Shown here: positions 9,232 to 18,144 of the stretch, in pieces | Numbering within the stretch: position 1 is the first letter of the stretch | How the letters are laid out: every line of letters starts with the position of its first letter | Made by a program: the position numbers and the translations under genes | Origin: UBA2336 sp031395485 | Lineage (GTDB): Bacteria; Bacteroidota; Bacteroidia; Cytophagales; Cyclobacteriaceae | Assembly: GCA_031395485.1 (NCBI GenBank) | Contig: JANNUS010000013.1 | Coordinates: forward strand, 1-64,000 | Length of the DNA: 64,000 nt | Reading direction: 5' to 3' | The notes under the pieces: generated by a model | What the model saw: the letters and a program-made list of their open reading frames with translations, nothing else | What the model was told of the DNA's origin: nothing | Database searches by the model: none

Positions 9232-10355
9232 TGAGCGCGCAACAACCATATCGACTAATCATCAGCGGTGGAGGAACCGGAGGGCATATTTTCCCTGCGA
9301 TTGCTATTGCGAATACATTCCGCGAACGCCATCCAAGTGCTGAGATTCTTTTTGTTGGGGCATTGGGAAGAATGGAAATGACCCGTGTGCCAGAGGCAGG
9401 CTATAAAATCATAGGTCTTTGGATAAGCGGATTGCAGCGCAGCTTGAAGTTTTCAAATCTGCTTTTTCCGGTGAAGTTGATTGCAAGCTACTTCAAGGCA
9501 AAAACAATTGTGAATGACTTTGCACCACATGCTGTGATCGGAACAGGAGGGTATGCCAGCGGACCGATCATGTTAGCAGCAACTAGCAAGAAAATTCCTT
9601 CTGTAATACAGGAACAAAATTCCTTTGCAGGATTGACAAACAAACAAGTGGCAGGCAAGGTGAGTAAAGTGTGTGTAGCGTATGAGGGAATGGAAAAATA
9701 TTTTCCGGAGGATAAAATTGTTTTCACAGGCAATCCTGTAAGGAAGGATATTTTGATCATTGAAGGAAAAAGAGATAAAGCGATAAGTCAATTTGGATTG
9801 GATGCAGGTAAGAAGACTCTTCTGATTATTGGTGGAAGCCTGGGAGCAAAATCAATAAACGAAAGCATTTTGTCAGGAATTGATAAACTGATTGACGCGC
9901 AAATTCAAATAATCTGGCAAACCGGAAAAGCATATTACAGTGATTATCAAGCACGGTTGAGCAAATACGACCTAAAGAAAATCAGAGTTTATGATTTTTT
10001 AAAAGAGATGGATTTAGCATATGCGGCTGCAGATGTTGTGATTTCACGCTCCGGAGCAATAGCAGTCTCTGAATTGTGCATCGTAAAAAAGCCAAGTATT
10101 CTGGTTCCTTCACCAAACGTAGCAGAAGATCATCAAATGAAAAATGCGATGGCATTGGTTGAAAAGCAAGCTGCGCATTTGGTAGCAGATAAGGATGCAA
10201 GAATCACGTTAGTGGATGAAGCGTTGAAGTTGATTTTCGATGAAGAACGTGCTGCGAGGTTGCGTGAGAACATTGGTAGACTTGCTAAACCAAATGCGAC
10301 AAATGAAATAGTAGATGAAATTGAAAAGTTAATAGGAGCAAGAAATCAGAATTAA
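9231..10355 (+). CDS. murG: Lipid II synthase MurG (UDP-GlcNAc transferase)
   Basis: MurG adds GlcNAc to lipid I on the cytoplasmic membrane face. The 374-residue GT-B protein shows the N-terminal GGGTGGHI at residues 13-20, the GTGGYASGP loop, IIGGSLGA at the start of the C-terminal domain, and the late SRSGA and PNVAEDHQ motifs that bind UDP-GlcNAc. Its start and stop both overlap neighbours by one base (TAATG). Confidence 0.97.
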   Translation: MSAQQPYRLIISGGGTGGHIFPAIAIANTFRERHPSAEILFVGALGRMEMTRVPEAGYKIIGLWISGLQRSLKFSNLLFPVKLIASYFKAKTIVNDFAPHAVIGTGGYASGPIMLAATSKKIPSVIQEQNSFAGLTNKQVAGKVSKVCVAYEGMEKYFPEDKIVFTGNPVRKDILIIEGKRDKAISQFGLDAGKKTLLIIGGSLGAKSINESILSGIDKLIDAQIQIIWQTGKAYYSDYQARLSKYDLKKIRVYDFLKEMDLAYAAADVVISRSGAIAVSELCIVKKPSILVPSPNVAEDHQMKNAMALVEKQAAHLVADKDARITLVDEALKLIFDEERAARLRENIGRLAKPNATNEIVDEIEKLIGARNQN

Positions 10356-11752
10356 TGAGTTTAGAAAAATACTATAACGTTTATTTCTTGGGTATCGGTG
10401 GTATCGGCATGAGTGCGTTAGCTCGGTGGTTCATGAAAAGCGGATTGAATGTATCTGGGTATGACCGTACCTCTACCGTGTTGACGGATGAACTTAAGAA
10501 TGAAGGTATGGTCATCCATTTTGATGATGTAGTAGCGAATATTCCGAAGCAGGTGATCGATCAGAAGGAGAAAACATTGGTAGTGTTTACACCTGCCATT
10601 CCGAAAGATCATGCGGAGCACAATTATCTGCAGGCTAAAGGATATGATATATTGAAACGTTCTGAAGTGTTGGGATTAATCACCAAGAGCTATAAAACTA
10701 TCGGTGTTGCGGGTACTCACGGTAAGACTACAACATCTTCCATGATCGCCCACATCTTGAAAGTAGCGAAGAAAGACATGGTGGCTTTCTTAGGAGGTAT
10801 TGCTACTAATTACGAATCAAATCTCGTGATGGAAGGCAAGGTGAGTGAGAATACTACTGTGGTTGTGGAGGCAGATGAATTTGATCGCTCGTTCCTGAGA
10901 TTATTCCCAGAGATCGCAGTCGTAACATCAGCTGACGCTGATCACTTGGATATTTATGGTGATCATGAAAGCATGTTGACCTCCTTCAGGGATTTTATAA
11001 AGCAAATTAAGAAAGGTGGTTCGCTGATTATTCATGAATCGATCGCAGAGCTAATCGCGAAGGATGCGAATCATGTGACAAAATATATTTACAGCATGAG
11101 CCGGGGACAATTTTTTGCCGGCAACATTACCGCTCATAGCGGATTTTTTGAATTCGATCTTTGTGGCTTTGGCCCAACGGTTGAAAGGATCAGGCTCGGT
11201 GTCCCCGGTTTTCATAATGTGGAAAATGCAGTGGCTGCGTCCATAGCAGCACACCTCAGTGGCATTAACATTAAAACAATTAAAGAAGCTCTGGGTTCGT
11301 TCCAGGGCGTGAAGCGTAGGTTCGAGTTTGTAGTTAAAAACGACAAGGTAATTTTTGTCGATGACTACGCACATCATCCAACAGAGATTGAAGCCTTTCT
11401 AAAATCGATGAAGTCGATGTACCCGAGAAGAAAACTGACAGTTATTTTCCAGCCTCACTTGTTTACGCGTACGCGTGATTTCGCGGAAGGTTTTGCAAAG
11501 AGTCTGAGCCTTGCGGATGAATTATTACTCATGGATATTTATCCGGCTCGAGAACTTCCTCTTCCAGGTGTGGACTCCGATATGATTTTTAAGAACATCA
11601 CGAGCAAAGTAAAAATCAGGTGCAATAAAAATGATTTGATAGGAAAAGTAGAGGGTTTGGATATCGATGTATTGGCCACAGTTGGTGCAGGAGACATTGA
11701 TACGTTTGTTCAGCCCATTAAAAATATGTTGACAAAGAAGTATGAAAATTAA
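10355..11752 (+). CDS. murC: UDP-MurNAc:L-alanine ligase MurC
   Basis: MurC adds the first amino acid, L-alanine, to UDP-MurNAc. The 465 residues include the N-terminal FLGIGGIGMSALA, the ATP loop GTHGKTT at 120-126, the EADEFDRSF motif, DDYAHHPTEI and QPHLFTRT. It overlaps the start of ftsQ by 11 nt, consistent with translational coupling. Confidence 0.97.
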   Translation: MSLEKYYNVYFLGIGGIGMSALARWFMKSGLNVSGYDRTSTVLTDELKNEGMVIHFDDVVANIPKQVIDQKEKTLVVFTPAIPKDHAEHNYLQAKGYDILKRSEVLGLITKSYKTIGVAGTHGKTTTSSMIAHILKVAKKDMVAFLGGIATNYESNLVMEGKVSENTTVVVEADEFDRSFLRLFPEIAVVTSADADHLDIYGDHESMLTSFRDFIKQIKKGGSLIIHESIAELIAKDANHVTKYIYSMSRGQFFAGNITAHSGFFEFDLCGFGPTVERIRLGVPGFHNVENAVAASIAAHLSGINIKTIKEALGSFQGVKRRFEFVVKNDKVIFVDDYAHHPTEIEAFLKSMKSMYPRRKLTVIFQPHLFTRTRDFAEGFAKSLSLADELLLMDIYPARELPLPGVDSDMIFKNITSKVKIRCNKNDLIGKVEGLDIDVLATVGAGDIDTFVQPIKNMLTKKYEN

Positions 11753-12506
11753 GCTCAACATTAAACGCGAACTTAAGATTGCCGCTGCGCTGGCAGTGCT
11801 CTTCTTCTTTATTGCCTTTAGCGAACGCAAGCAAGGTGCGGTGGCGGTAAAGGATATCATCATTAAAGTGGAGAACTCTAATGAAAACCAATTTCTTGAT
11901 GAGCAGGATGTTATTAGCCTGATGCAGCTGGAGGCTGAAAATTTAAAGGGTGCAACGCTGGACAGACTCAACCTAAAAGAAATTGAAAAAAGAATTAAGA
12001 CGAATCGTTTTGTTCAAGATGCGGAATTGTACAGCGACTTGAAAGGGAATCTAATTGTAAAAGCAACACTTCGAAGACCTATTGCTCGTATCATTCGCAA
12101 CGATGGCCCGGATGGGTACATCGCAGAGGATGGAACCATTATGCCAGTGTCGGATAAGTTTACGAGTCGCGTGATACTGATTAGCGGTGCGTTTGCTAGA
12201 TTATTATTACAAGCCGAAAATCTGAATAGGTCGATTGAGGGAAAGCAATTATTGGACATGTTGACGATAATCCGTGAAGATAATTTTTGGAAAGCTCAAA
12301 TTGCTCAGTTAGATATTGATAGCAAGGTGAGGGTGAATATGTTTCCGCAGGTAGGTGGTCAGTTGATTGAGTTTGGAAAGCCTGAGAATTTGGAAATGAA
12401 GTTTAAAAAACTAAGAATATTTTATAAGGAGATTTTACCACAGCAAGGATGGGGAGCTTACGAAAGAATAAACCTCGAGTACGAAGGACAAATTATAGCA
12501 GAATGA
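11742..12506 (+). CDS. ftsQ: Cell-division protein FtsQ
   Basis: FtsQ is a bitopic divisome protein that bridges early and late division proteins. The 254-residue product has a basic N-terminus and a membrane helix at about residues 10-27. A POTRA-like domain follows, then the beta-rich FtsQ domain. Sequence conservation is low, as is usual, but its place between murC and ftsA and the 11-nt overlap with murC make the call firm. Confidence 0.92.
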   Translation: MKIKLNIKRELKIAAALAVLFFFIAFSERKQGAVAVKDIIIKVENSNENQFLDEQDVISLMQLEAENLKGATLDRLNLKEIEKRIKTNRFVQDAELYSDLKGNLIVKATLRRPIARIIRNDGPDGYIAEDGTIMPVSDKFTSRVILISGAFARLLLQAENLNRSIEGKQLLDMLTIIREDNFWKAQIAQLDIDSKVRVNMFPQVGGQLIEFGKPENLEMKFKKLRIFYKEILPQQGWGAYERINLEYEGQIIAE

Positions 12507-12560
12507 ATTTTTTAAGAAACTATATATAAATAAAAAAACAACCACTTAAAGATCACAGTC

Positions 12561-13871
12561 ATGGAACAAGAAAGAATAATAGTAGGACTCGATATTGGCA
12601 CAACCAAAATATGTGCAATCGTAGGCCGTAAAAATGAATTCGGAAAGCTTGAAGTTTTAGGTATGGGCAAAGCCGAATCAGAGGGCGTAGTAAAAGGTAT
12701 CGTTTTTAATATTGATAAAACGGTGCACGCCATTGAAAAGGCCATCAAGGAAGCGAGTGATCAGGCCGGAATTGATATTGCGCTTGTGAATGTAGGAATT
12801 GCAGGTCAGCACATCCGTAGTTTCATTCAGCATGGAGGGATCACACGTTCTTCAAAAGAAGATGAGGTGACTATCGATGATGTGGCACGTTTAACACAAG
12901 ACATGTACCGCATGGTTGTTCCTCCCGGAAGCCAAATTATTCATGTGATGCCACAAGATTACATGGTAGATTATGAAGAAGGCATCAAAGAACCGGTAGG
13001 TATGTCGGGCGTGCGTTTGGAAGCAGACTTCCACATCATCACCGCGCAAACCAACGCGATCAACAATATTAATAAGTGTATACGAAGAGGGGGCCTTGAA
13101 ACAGAAGATCTTATCCTCGAGCCACTTGCTTCGAGCCTTGCCGTATTGAGTGAGGAAGAAAAAGAAGCGGGTGTTTGTTTGATTGACATTGGAGGTGGTA
13201 CCACAGATATTGCCATTTTTCACGAAAACATTATTCGTCACACTGCCGTGATTCCTTTTGGTGGAAACATTGTTACAAATGATATCAAAGAGGGACTCCG
13301 AGTACTCCCGCAACAGGCAGAGCAACTAAAGACCAAATTTGGTAAAGCTATTTCTGAGGAGGCAAGCCCCAATGAAATTGTCTCCATTCCTGGAATTCGA
13401 AATCGTTCGGCAAAGGAGATTTCTGTAAAGAACCTTGCAAATATTATACAGGCACGGATGGAAGAGATTATTGAAATGGCTCATACAGAAATCATTAGTT
13501 CAGGATTTGAAAACAAGTTGGCTGGCGGAATTGTGATAACTGGTGGTGGTGCACAGCTCAGCAACCTGAAGCAGCTCGTAGAATATATGACGGGCATGGA
13601 TACGCGCGTGGGTTACCCGAATGAACATCTCGGTAAAAGCAAAATTGAAGCGGTGAAAAGTCCGATGTATGCAACAGCCGTGGGACTTGTATTGGCAGGC
13701 TTTCGGTCACTTGATGAGCGTGAAGATCGTTACAAAGAAGCACGTGAATTAGTCAAGGTTGTTAATAAACAAACTAAGAAAACAGGCTCGTCTAAAAATT
13801 TCTTCAATGAAATTCTAACAAAGACAAAGAGTTTATTGATTGATGACTTGGATGGTAAGAACGAGTATTAA
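12561..13871 (+). CDS. ftsA: Cell-division actin-like protein FtsA
   Basis: FtsA tethers FtsZ filaments to the membrane. The 436-residue protein begins with the actin-type phosphate-1 motif GLDIGTTKICAIVG. It contains the SHS2/1C region, IDIGGGTTDIA (phosphate 2) and ITGGGAQL (adenosine). The C-terminus (around FFNEILTKTKSLLI) is an amphipathic helix suited to membrane attachment. A 54-nt AT-rich gap separates it from ftsQ, so extra transcription could start here, though I see no good promoter match. Confidence 0.97.
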   Translation: MEQERIIVGLDIGTTKICAIVGRKNEFGKLEVLGMGKAESEGVVKGIVFNIDKTVHAIEKAIKEASDQAGIDIALVNVGIAGQHIRSFIQHGGITRSSKEDEVTIDDVARLTQDMYRMVVPPGSQIIHVMPQDYMVDYEEGIKEPVGMSGVRLEADFHIITAQTNAINNINKCIRRGGLETEDLILEPLASSLAVLSEEEKEAGVCLIDIGGGTTDIAIFHENIIRHTAVIPFGGNIVTNDIKEGLRVLPQQAEQLKTKFGKAISEEASPNEIVSIPGIRNRSAKEISVKNLANIIQARMEEIIEMAHTEIISSGFENKLAGGIVITGGGAQLSNLKQLVEYMTGMDTRVGYPNEHLGKSKIEAVKSPMYATAVGLVLAGFRSLDEREDRYKEARELVKVVNKQTKKTGSSKNFFNEILTKTKSLLIDDLDGKNEY

Positions 13872-13883
13872 GAAGCAAGATGT

Positions 13884-13912
13884 AAGACATAAGAAGTTGA
13901 ATCTTGTGTCTT
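13884..13912. repeat. Imperfect inverted repeat between ftsA and ftsZ
   Basis: AAGACATAAGA at 13884-13894 pairs with TCTTGTGTCTT at 13902-13912 with one mismatch and a 7-nt loop. It lies in the 89-nt ftsA-ftsZ gap and has no T-run after it, so it does not look like a terminator. The phrase TCTTGTGTCTTGATACTT resembles small dispersed repeats of Bacteroidota intergenic DNA; that link is a recollection. Confidence 0.5.
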
Positions 13913-13960
13913 GATACTTAAGCTTAAAATCAAAATGAGAACCACTAAAAACTAAAATAT

Positions 13961-15553
13961 ATGTTAGAAATCGGATCGTACAAATTTGAAATCCCAAAAA
14001 ATACGTTGGGAGCTCCGCGATCAATTATCAAAGTGATAGGTGTAGGCGGAGGAGGAAGTAACGCTGTTAACCACATGTTCCGTCAGGGAATTAAAGACGT
14101 TGAGTTTGTGGTTTGTAACACTGACTTGCAAGCGCTTAATAGCAGCCCGGTACCAACCAAATTGCAAATCGGTGTTGACCTTACGGAAGGATTAGGCTGT
14201 GGCGCAAACCCAAAAGTTGGCAAAGGTGCTGCGCTTGAAAGCAAAGAGCAAATCCGAGAATTTTTAAATGGCACCAAAATGGTGTTTATCACTGCGGGCA
14301 TGGGCGGAGGTACCGGAACGGGTGCAGCTCCTATTATTGCAAAAATTGCTAAGAGCATGGGCATCCTAACGGTGGGTATTGTTACCGAGCCTTTTGCGTT
14401 TGAAGGAAAGAAAAAACTAGCGCAAGCCAATATTGGAATTCAAGCACTTCGCCATAGCTGCGATACTGTGCTGGTGATCCTGAACGATAAGCTCCGCGAG
14501 ATTTATGGCAACCTGCCTATCGGACAAGCATTTGCACAGGCCGATAATGTGTTAACCACTGCGGCCAAAGGCATTGCCGAAATAATTACGCTGGCCGGAT
14601 ATGTGAATGTCGATTTCCAGGATGTGCGATCGGTAATGTACAATGCCGGACCTGCTGTTATGGGAACGGCTGAGACCAAAGGTGATAATCGCGCTCGCAA
14701 TGCAGCGAGCGGTGCGCTATCGTCTCCACTGCTTGATAGTTGCGACATCATGGGAGCAAAGAAAATATTGCTCTCCATTGTTTCAGGATCAGAAGCTGAA
14801 TTGCAAATGGATGAGTTGATGGAGATCACCGAATACATTCAAGAGCAAGCCGGTCAGGAAGCTGAAATGATTTTTGGCCACGGTGTTGATCCTAACTTGG
14901 GTGATCGCTTACGGGTTACTGTGATTGCGACTGGTTTTGAAAGCGAAGAAGAACCTCAGGCTGAAACTGACGGACCAACTGTTTTGAAACAGGAAATGGA
15001 TACTGATAAAAAGAAAATTCATGACCTTGATCGCAGTCAAATATGGATGTTTGAAGCCGACAATTCTGTTAATCAGCCCAAAGAAATTCAACTTAAAAAG
15101 AAGGAAGATGAACCCAATAGTGTTGAAGAATCATTTAAGCAGGAGGAATTTCAATTAGCACCCGCTAGTTCGGTTGGTGCAATACCTTCAAAAGATGAGG
15201 AGGAATATCGTGACGAAAGTATTTTTGGGAATCACGATGACGAGTTTGAAATGGAATCCGAGCAATTTGGTGATCAGGTAATTAATGAAGAAGGCATGAT
15301 GGAGTTTAGATCCGCCAAGCAGCGGTTGCAAGAACAGGCTCAGCAGCGAAAGGAAAAGCTAAAGAGTACACGTAAGCAGGAGATGACAAAAGAGGAGTTC
15401 AACGAAAAATGGGCATTGCCTGCATATTTACGCAGGGGTGTGAAAATGGATAATGTTCCTCATTCATCTGAGCAATTCATTTCGAAGTACAACCTAAATG
15501 ATGATAACAGCTTGCTCGGCAATAATAAGTTTTTACATGATAATGTAGATTAA
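13961..15553 (+). CDS. ftsZ: Cell-division tubulin-like GTPase FtsZ
   Basis: FtsZ polymerises with GTP into the Z-ring. The 530-residue protein has the glycine-rich GVGGGGSNAV near residue 28 and the tubulin signature GGGTGTG at 115-121. The core ends near residue 325 and is followed by a long acidic, low-complexity linker of about 160 residues. The conserved C-terminal peptide appears as LPAYLRRG at 486-493, comparable to the FtsA/ZipA-binding peptide of other FtsZ proteins. It is not terminal, because 37 further residues follow. Three hairpins come directly after the stop, closing the dcw operon. Confidence 0.97.
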   Translation: MLEIGSYKFEIPKNTLGAPRSIIKVIGVGGGGSNAVNHMFRQGIKDVEFVVCNTDLQALNSSPVPTKLQIGVDLTEGLGCGANPKVGKGAALESKEQIREFLNGTKMVFITAGMGGGTGTGAAPIIAKIAKSMGILTVGIVTEPFAFEGKKKLAQANIGIQALRHSCDTVLVILNDKLREIYGNLPIGQAFAQADNVLTTAAKGIAEIITLAGYVNVDFQDVRSVMYNAGPAVMGTAETKGDNRARNAASGALSSPLLDSCDIMGAKKILLSIVSGSEAELQMDELMEITEYIQEQAGQEAEMIFGHGVDPNLGDRLRVTVIATGFESEEEPQAETDGPTVLKQEMDTDKKKIHDLDRSQIWMFEADNSVNQPKEIQLKKKEDEPNSVEESFKQEEFQLAPASSVGAIPSKDEEEYRDESIFGNHDDEFEMESEQFGDQVINEEGMMEFRSAKQRLQEQAQQRKEKLKSTRKQEMTKEEFNEKWALPAYLRRGVKMDNVPHSSEQFISKYNLNDDNSLLGNNKFLHDNVD

Positions 15554-15577
15554 TGTTCTTAATGATTTCAAAGGTAT

Positions 15578-15663
15578 GGCATTTGCGGTGCGACTGGTAC
15601 TTTACTCCATTCGTAGTGGTTGTTGGTGGTAAATATTTTTTTCCGGTACCGCAATGCCTTTTT
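15578..15663 (+). terminator. Structured hairpin after ftsZ with T-run
   Basis: GGCATTTGCGGT (15578-15589) pairs with ACCGCAATGCC (15648-15658), 11 bp with one bulge, followed by TTTTT. The 58-nt interior can form a second stem, TTTACTCC with GGTGGTAAA. It may be a terminator or a small structured RNA ending in a terminator. Confidence 0.5.
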
Positions 15664-15668
15664 ATCAA

Positions 15669-15696
15669 ATCAGGCCCCTAAACCTGATCATTTTTT
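15669..15696 (+). terminator. Rho-independent terminator
   Basis: ATCAGG at 15669-15674 pairs with CCTGAT at 15683-15688 across an 8-nt loop and is followed by six T residues at 15691-15696. It is the second of three hairpins after ftsZ. Confidence 0.6.
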
Positions 15697-15705
15697 AACC
15701 TTTGA

Positions 15706-15740
15706 AAAGCCCCGATAGACGTTCGGGGCTTTCTTTTTTA
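15706..15740 (+). terminator. Strong Rho-independent terminator of the dcw cluster
   Basis: AAAGCCCCGA at 15706-15715 pairs perfectly with TCGGGGCTTT at 15723-15732 over a 7-nt loop, followed by CTTTTTTATT. This is the clearest terminator in the window. Confidence 0.9.
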
Positions 15741-15831
15741 TTGATTTTTATTGATTTTAGAAGGTTTGAGTTAAAACTGGCCTGATTGGCCTTATAGTTG
15801 CTCATTATTTTATAGGCTAAACTGAAAATGT

Positions 15832-16227
15832 ATGAAAAAGCTCTTATATCTTATTTTATTGATTGGACTTACTTCATGTGAATTTCTTTATCTCGAACTT
15901 AGGTTTAATCCATGCAACAGAATATTAGGACGTCACTATATTCATGAATATAGTGAAACCTATAACGCCTATACAAGTTATTCCATTTGGATTGACCAGT
16001 CGGTTAGCTATGGAAGTGAATTTTATATCGATAATTTTTATGGTTCTGATTTGCGTGTTTGTGCAAGTATTTATGATGATCGGATTACAATTCATCGCCA
16101 AGTGGTGGATGGATATTCGATTGAAGGCGTGGGTACAGTATACGGAAGTGAAATTTCGCTTAGTTATACGGTTAAGGATATGTACGCTGGTACCAGAACA
16201 GACTTTTGTGAAGCCAGCACAAGATAA
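15832..16227 (+). CDS. Small hypothetical lipoprotein
   Basis: I do not recognise a family. The 131-residue product has a lipoprotein signal peptide ending in the lipobox LTSC (Cys at about residue 16), so it should be anchored in the envelope. The mature part is rich in Tyr, Ser and acidic residues and predicted beta strands, with two more cysteines (in NPCN and VCAS) and one near the end (DFCEAS) that could form disulfides. It is a single-gene unit between the ftsZ terminators and its own hairpin at 16248-16277. An alternative frame inside it is an artefact. Confidence 0.7.
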   Translation: MKKLLYLILLIGLTSCEFLYLELRFNPCNRILGRHYIHEYSETYNAYTSYSIWIDQSVSYGSEFYIDNFYGSDLRVCASIYDDRITIHRQVVDGYSIEGVGTVYGSEISLSYTVKDMYAGTRTDFCEASTR

Positions 16228-16247
16228 TTTAGGTCTTACTTAATTTC

Positions 16248-16278
16248 AAAAGCGCCTGTACAATGTCGGGCGCTTTTT
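16248..16278 (+). terminator. Rho-independent terminator
   Basis: AAAAGCGCC at 16248-16256 pairs with GGCGCTTTT at 16269-16277 across a 12-nt loop, ending in five T residues. It closes the small lipoprotein gene. Confidence 0.85.
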
Positions 16279-16303
16279 GTTTATTCGATGTAAATATGTT
16301 GGT

Positions 16304-17305
16304 ATGAACAGAAGAAGCCTACTCATAATCGCGGCCCCAATTTTTTTACTGGTTGCTGTATATTTTTCCGGCCCTAAGCCCTCGGCCCCCATATTTAACA
16401 AAAAATTGAATATTATCGTTGGACAGCCATCTGTGATTGAAACATATATTGCCCTTAATGAAAAGAAGCATCGCATTAAGCCCAATAACGAAGCTCGTAT
16501 TGTTTGGGCTGATTCATCCATGAAGAAATCGGAGTATGCTGTAGTATACCTTCATGGGTTCTCCGCCAGCCAAATGGAAGGAGATCCAGTTCATCAAAGA
16601 TTTGCAAAACAATTTGGCTGTAATTTGTTTCTCTCACGTTTGGCCGATCATGGTATAGATACAACTGAAGCGCTTCTTCAATTTACAGCCGATCGCTTTT
16701 GGGAAAGTGCCAAAGAAGCCCTGGCCATTGGTAAAGCCATTGGTGACAAAGTAATTTTGTTAAGCACGTCAACGGGCGGTACAGCGGCCTTGATGCTAGC
16801 AGCAGAATACCCTAAAGATGTGTTTGCGATTATCAACATGTCTCCTAATATTGAAATTAATGATCCAGCCGCCTTCTTATTGAATGACCCATGGGGTTTG
16901 CAGATTGCCAGAATTGTGCTTGGAGGAAACTATAGAGAATGGATTGCTGATGAGCAACGCGCAAAATACTGGAATAGTAAATACAGACTAGAGTCCGTAG
17001 TGCAACTTGAAGAGCTTATTGAGAGTTCCATGAACGAAGAGACTTTTTCAAGAGTTAACCAGCCTTCGTTAACGCTATACTATTATAAAAGCTTGAAGGA
17101 ACAAGATACTGAAGTAAAAGTAAGCGCAATGCTTAAGATGAATGAAATGTTAGCAACCCCTGATTCTTTAAAAGCTGCAGTGGCTATTCCAAATGCTGCT
17201 GTGCACGTTTTAGGTTCGTCTATGGTTTCAAAGGATGTGGACGGAGTTTACCAACACATCGAGAAGTTTGCAATTGAGAAACTAGGACTCAAGACAGTTA
17301 ATTGA
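16304..17305 (+). CDS. Alpha/beta hydrolase, membrane-anchored
   Basis: This is a 333-residue hydrolase with an N-terminal membrane helix or uncleaved signal (about residues 4-21). The alpha/beta-hydrolase domain shows the oxyanion segment YLHGFSAS (HGF at 84-86) and the nucleophile elbow STSTGG with Ser156 as the likely catalytic serine. A late histidine in NAAVHVLGS could complete the triad. The substrate cannot be read from the sequence; esterase or lipase-like activity is the family default. The start is the ATG at 16304, since an upstream TTG lies inside the preceding terminator. Its end overlaps the convergent kdsB by 8 nt. Confidence 0.85.
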   Translation: MNRRSLLIIAAPIFLLVAVYFSGPKPSAPIFNKKLNIIVGQPSVIETYIALNEKKHRIKPNNEARIVWADSSMKKSEYAVVYLHGFSASQMEGDPVHQRFAKQFGCNLFLSRLADHGIDTTEALLQFTADRFWESAKEALAIGKAIGDKVILLSTSTGGTAALMLAAEYPKDVFAIINMSPNIEINDPAAFLLNDPWGLQIARIVLGGNYREWIADEQRAKYWNSKYRLESVVQLEELIESSMNEETFSRVNQPSLTLYYYKSLKEQDTEVKVSAMLKMNEMLATPDSLKAAVAIPNAAVHVLGSSMVSKDVDGVYQHIEKFAIEKLGLKTVN

Positions 17306-18047
17306 TGTTCTTCAAGTAGGCTAACGCCTTTTCTAAGTCTGCCGGAGCGTCAATCCCGATTGTCTCAGTATGTGTTTCAGCAACAGAGATTTTGAATCCG
17401 TTTTCCAGCCATCGAAGTTGTTCAAGCGACTCTGCTTTTTCTAATGAAGATATCGGTAGGCCTGTAAGTTGTTTCAGAATATCTGCGCGATAAGCATACA
17501 TACCAATATGTTTGTAAAAAATGTTTTTTGATAGCCAGTCGCTCTCATTGGCCTTTTGTATGTGTGGAATGGCTGATCTGCTAAAGTAGAGGGCAGTATT
17601 ATTGACAGCAACAACGGCCTTTACCACATTTGGATTAAATAATTGTTCGTGGTCTTCAATTTTTTTAATCAGCGTTGCTATCTCAGTCTTTCCATCGAGC
17701 AGGTTTGCCAAGAGGTCAATTTGCTCGGGTTGAATAAAGGGTTCATCACCTTGAATATTAATCACATACTCAATTTTTTTTTGCTGAAGTGTTAATGCCT
17801 CATAACAACGATCTGTTCCACTAGCATGACTTTCGTTCGTCATGCAAACATTTCCACCAAATTCTCTTACCTTATTAAATATCTCAGCATGATCTGTGGC
17901 TACTAAAACATCGGTAACCTTCGTTGATTTCTTCACTTGTTCATAAACTCGCTGTATCATAGTCTTTCCCCCAAGGTCTGCTAATGGCTTAGCTGGAAAG
18001 CGTGTAGAGGCGTAACGTGCAGGGATTATTCCTAATATTTTGATCAC
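17298..18047 (-). CDS. kdsB: 3-deoxy-manno-octulosonate cytidylyltransferase KdsB
   Basis: KdsB activates Kdo to CMP-Kdo for lipopolysaccharide core synthesis, which implies an LPS-bearing outer membrane. The 249 residues match the usual length. The N-terminus has the nucleotidyltransferase signature GIIPARYASTRFPAKPL, and NIQGDEPFI and the later HIGMYAYR are typical of the family. It is transcribed away from the nfeD-type gene's end and overlaps the alpha/beta hydrolase tail to tail. Confidence 0.96.
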   Translation of the reverse strand: MIKILGIIPARYASTRFPAKPLADLGGKTMIQRVYEQVKKSTKVTDVLVATDHAEIFNKVREFGGNVCMTNESHASGTDRCYEALTLQQKKIEYVINIQGDEPFIQPEQIDLLANLLDGKTEIATLIKKIEDHEQLFNPNVVKAVVAVNNTALYFSRSAIPHIQKANESDWLSKNIFYKHIGMYAYRADILKQLTGLPISSLEKAESLEQLRWLENGFKISVAETHTETIGIDAPADLEKALAYLKNIN

Positions 18048-18144
18048 AGGTTGTGTTGATTTTTGGATTCCACTGATTTGTTCTCAATTAACTTATACGC
18101 ACTTAAACTTTAGGCTATTTTCTATAACGTTAATATGTAATCAA

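Noticed and set aside
15944..16243. A 99-codon plus-strand frame inside the small lipoprotein gene
   Set aside because: It lies in another frame of a gene with a clear lipoprotein signal and has no recognisable features.
16277..16303. TTG start for the alpha/beta hydrolase
   Set aside because: It falls inside the T-run of the preceding terminator; the ATG at 16304 directly precedes the membrane helix.
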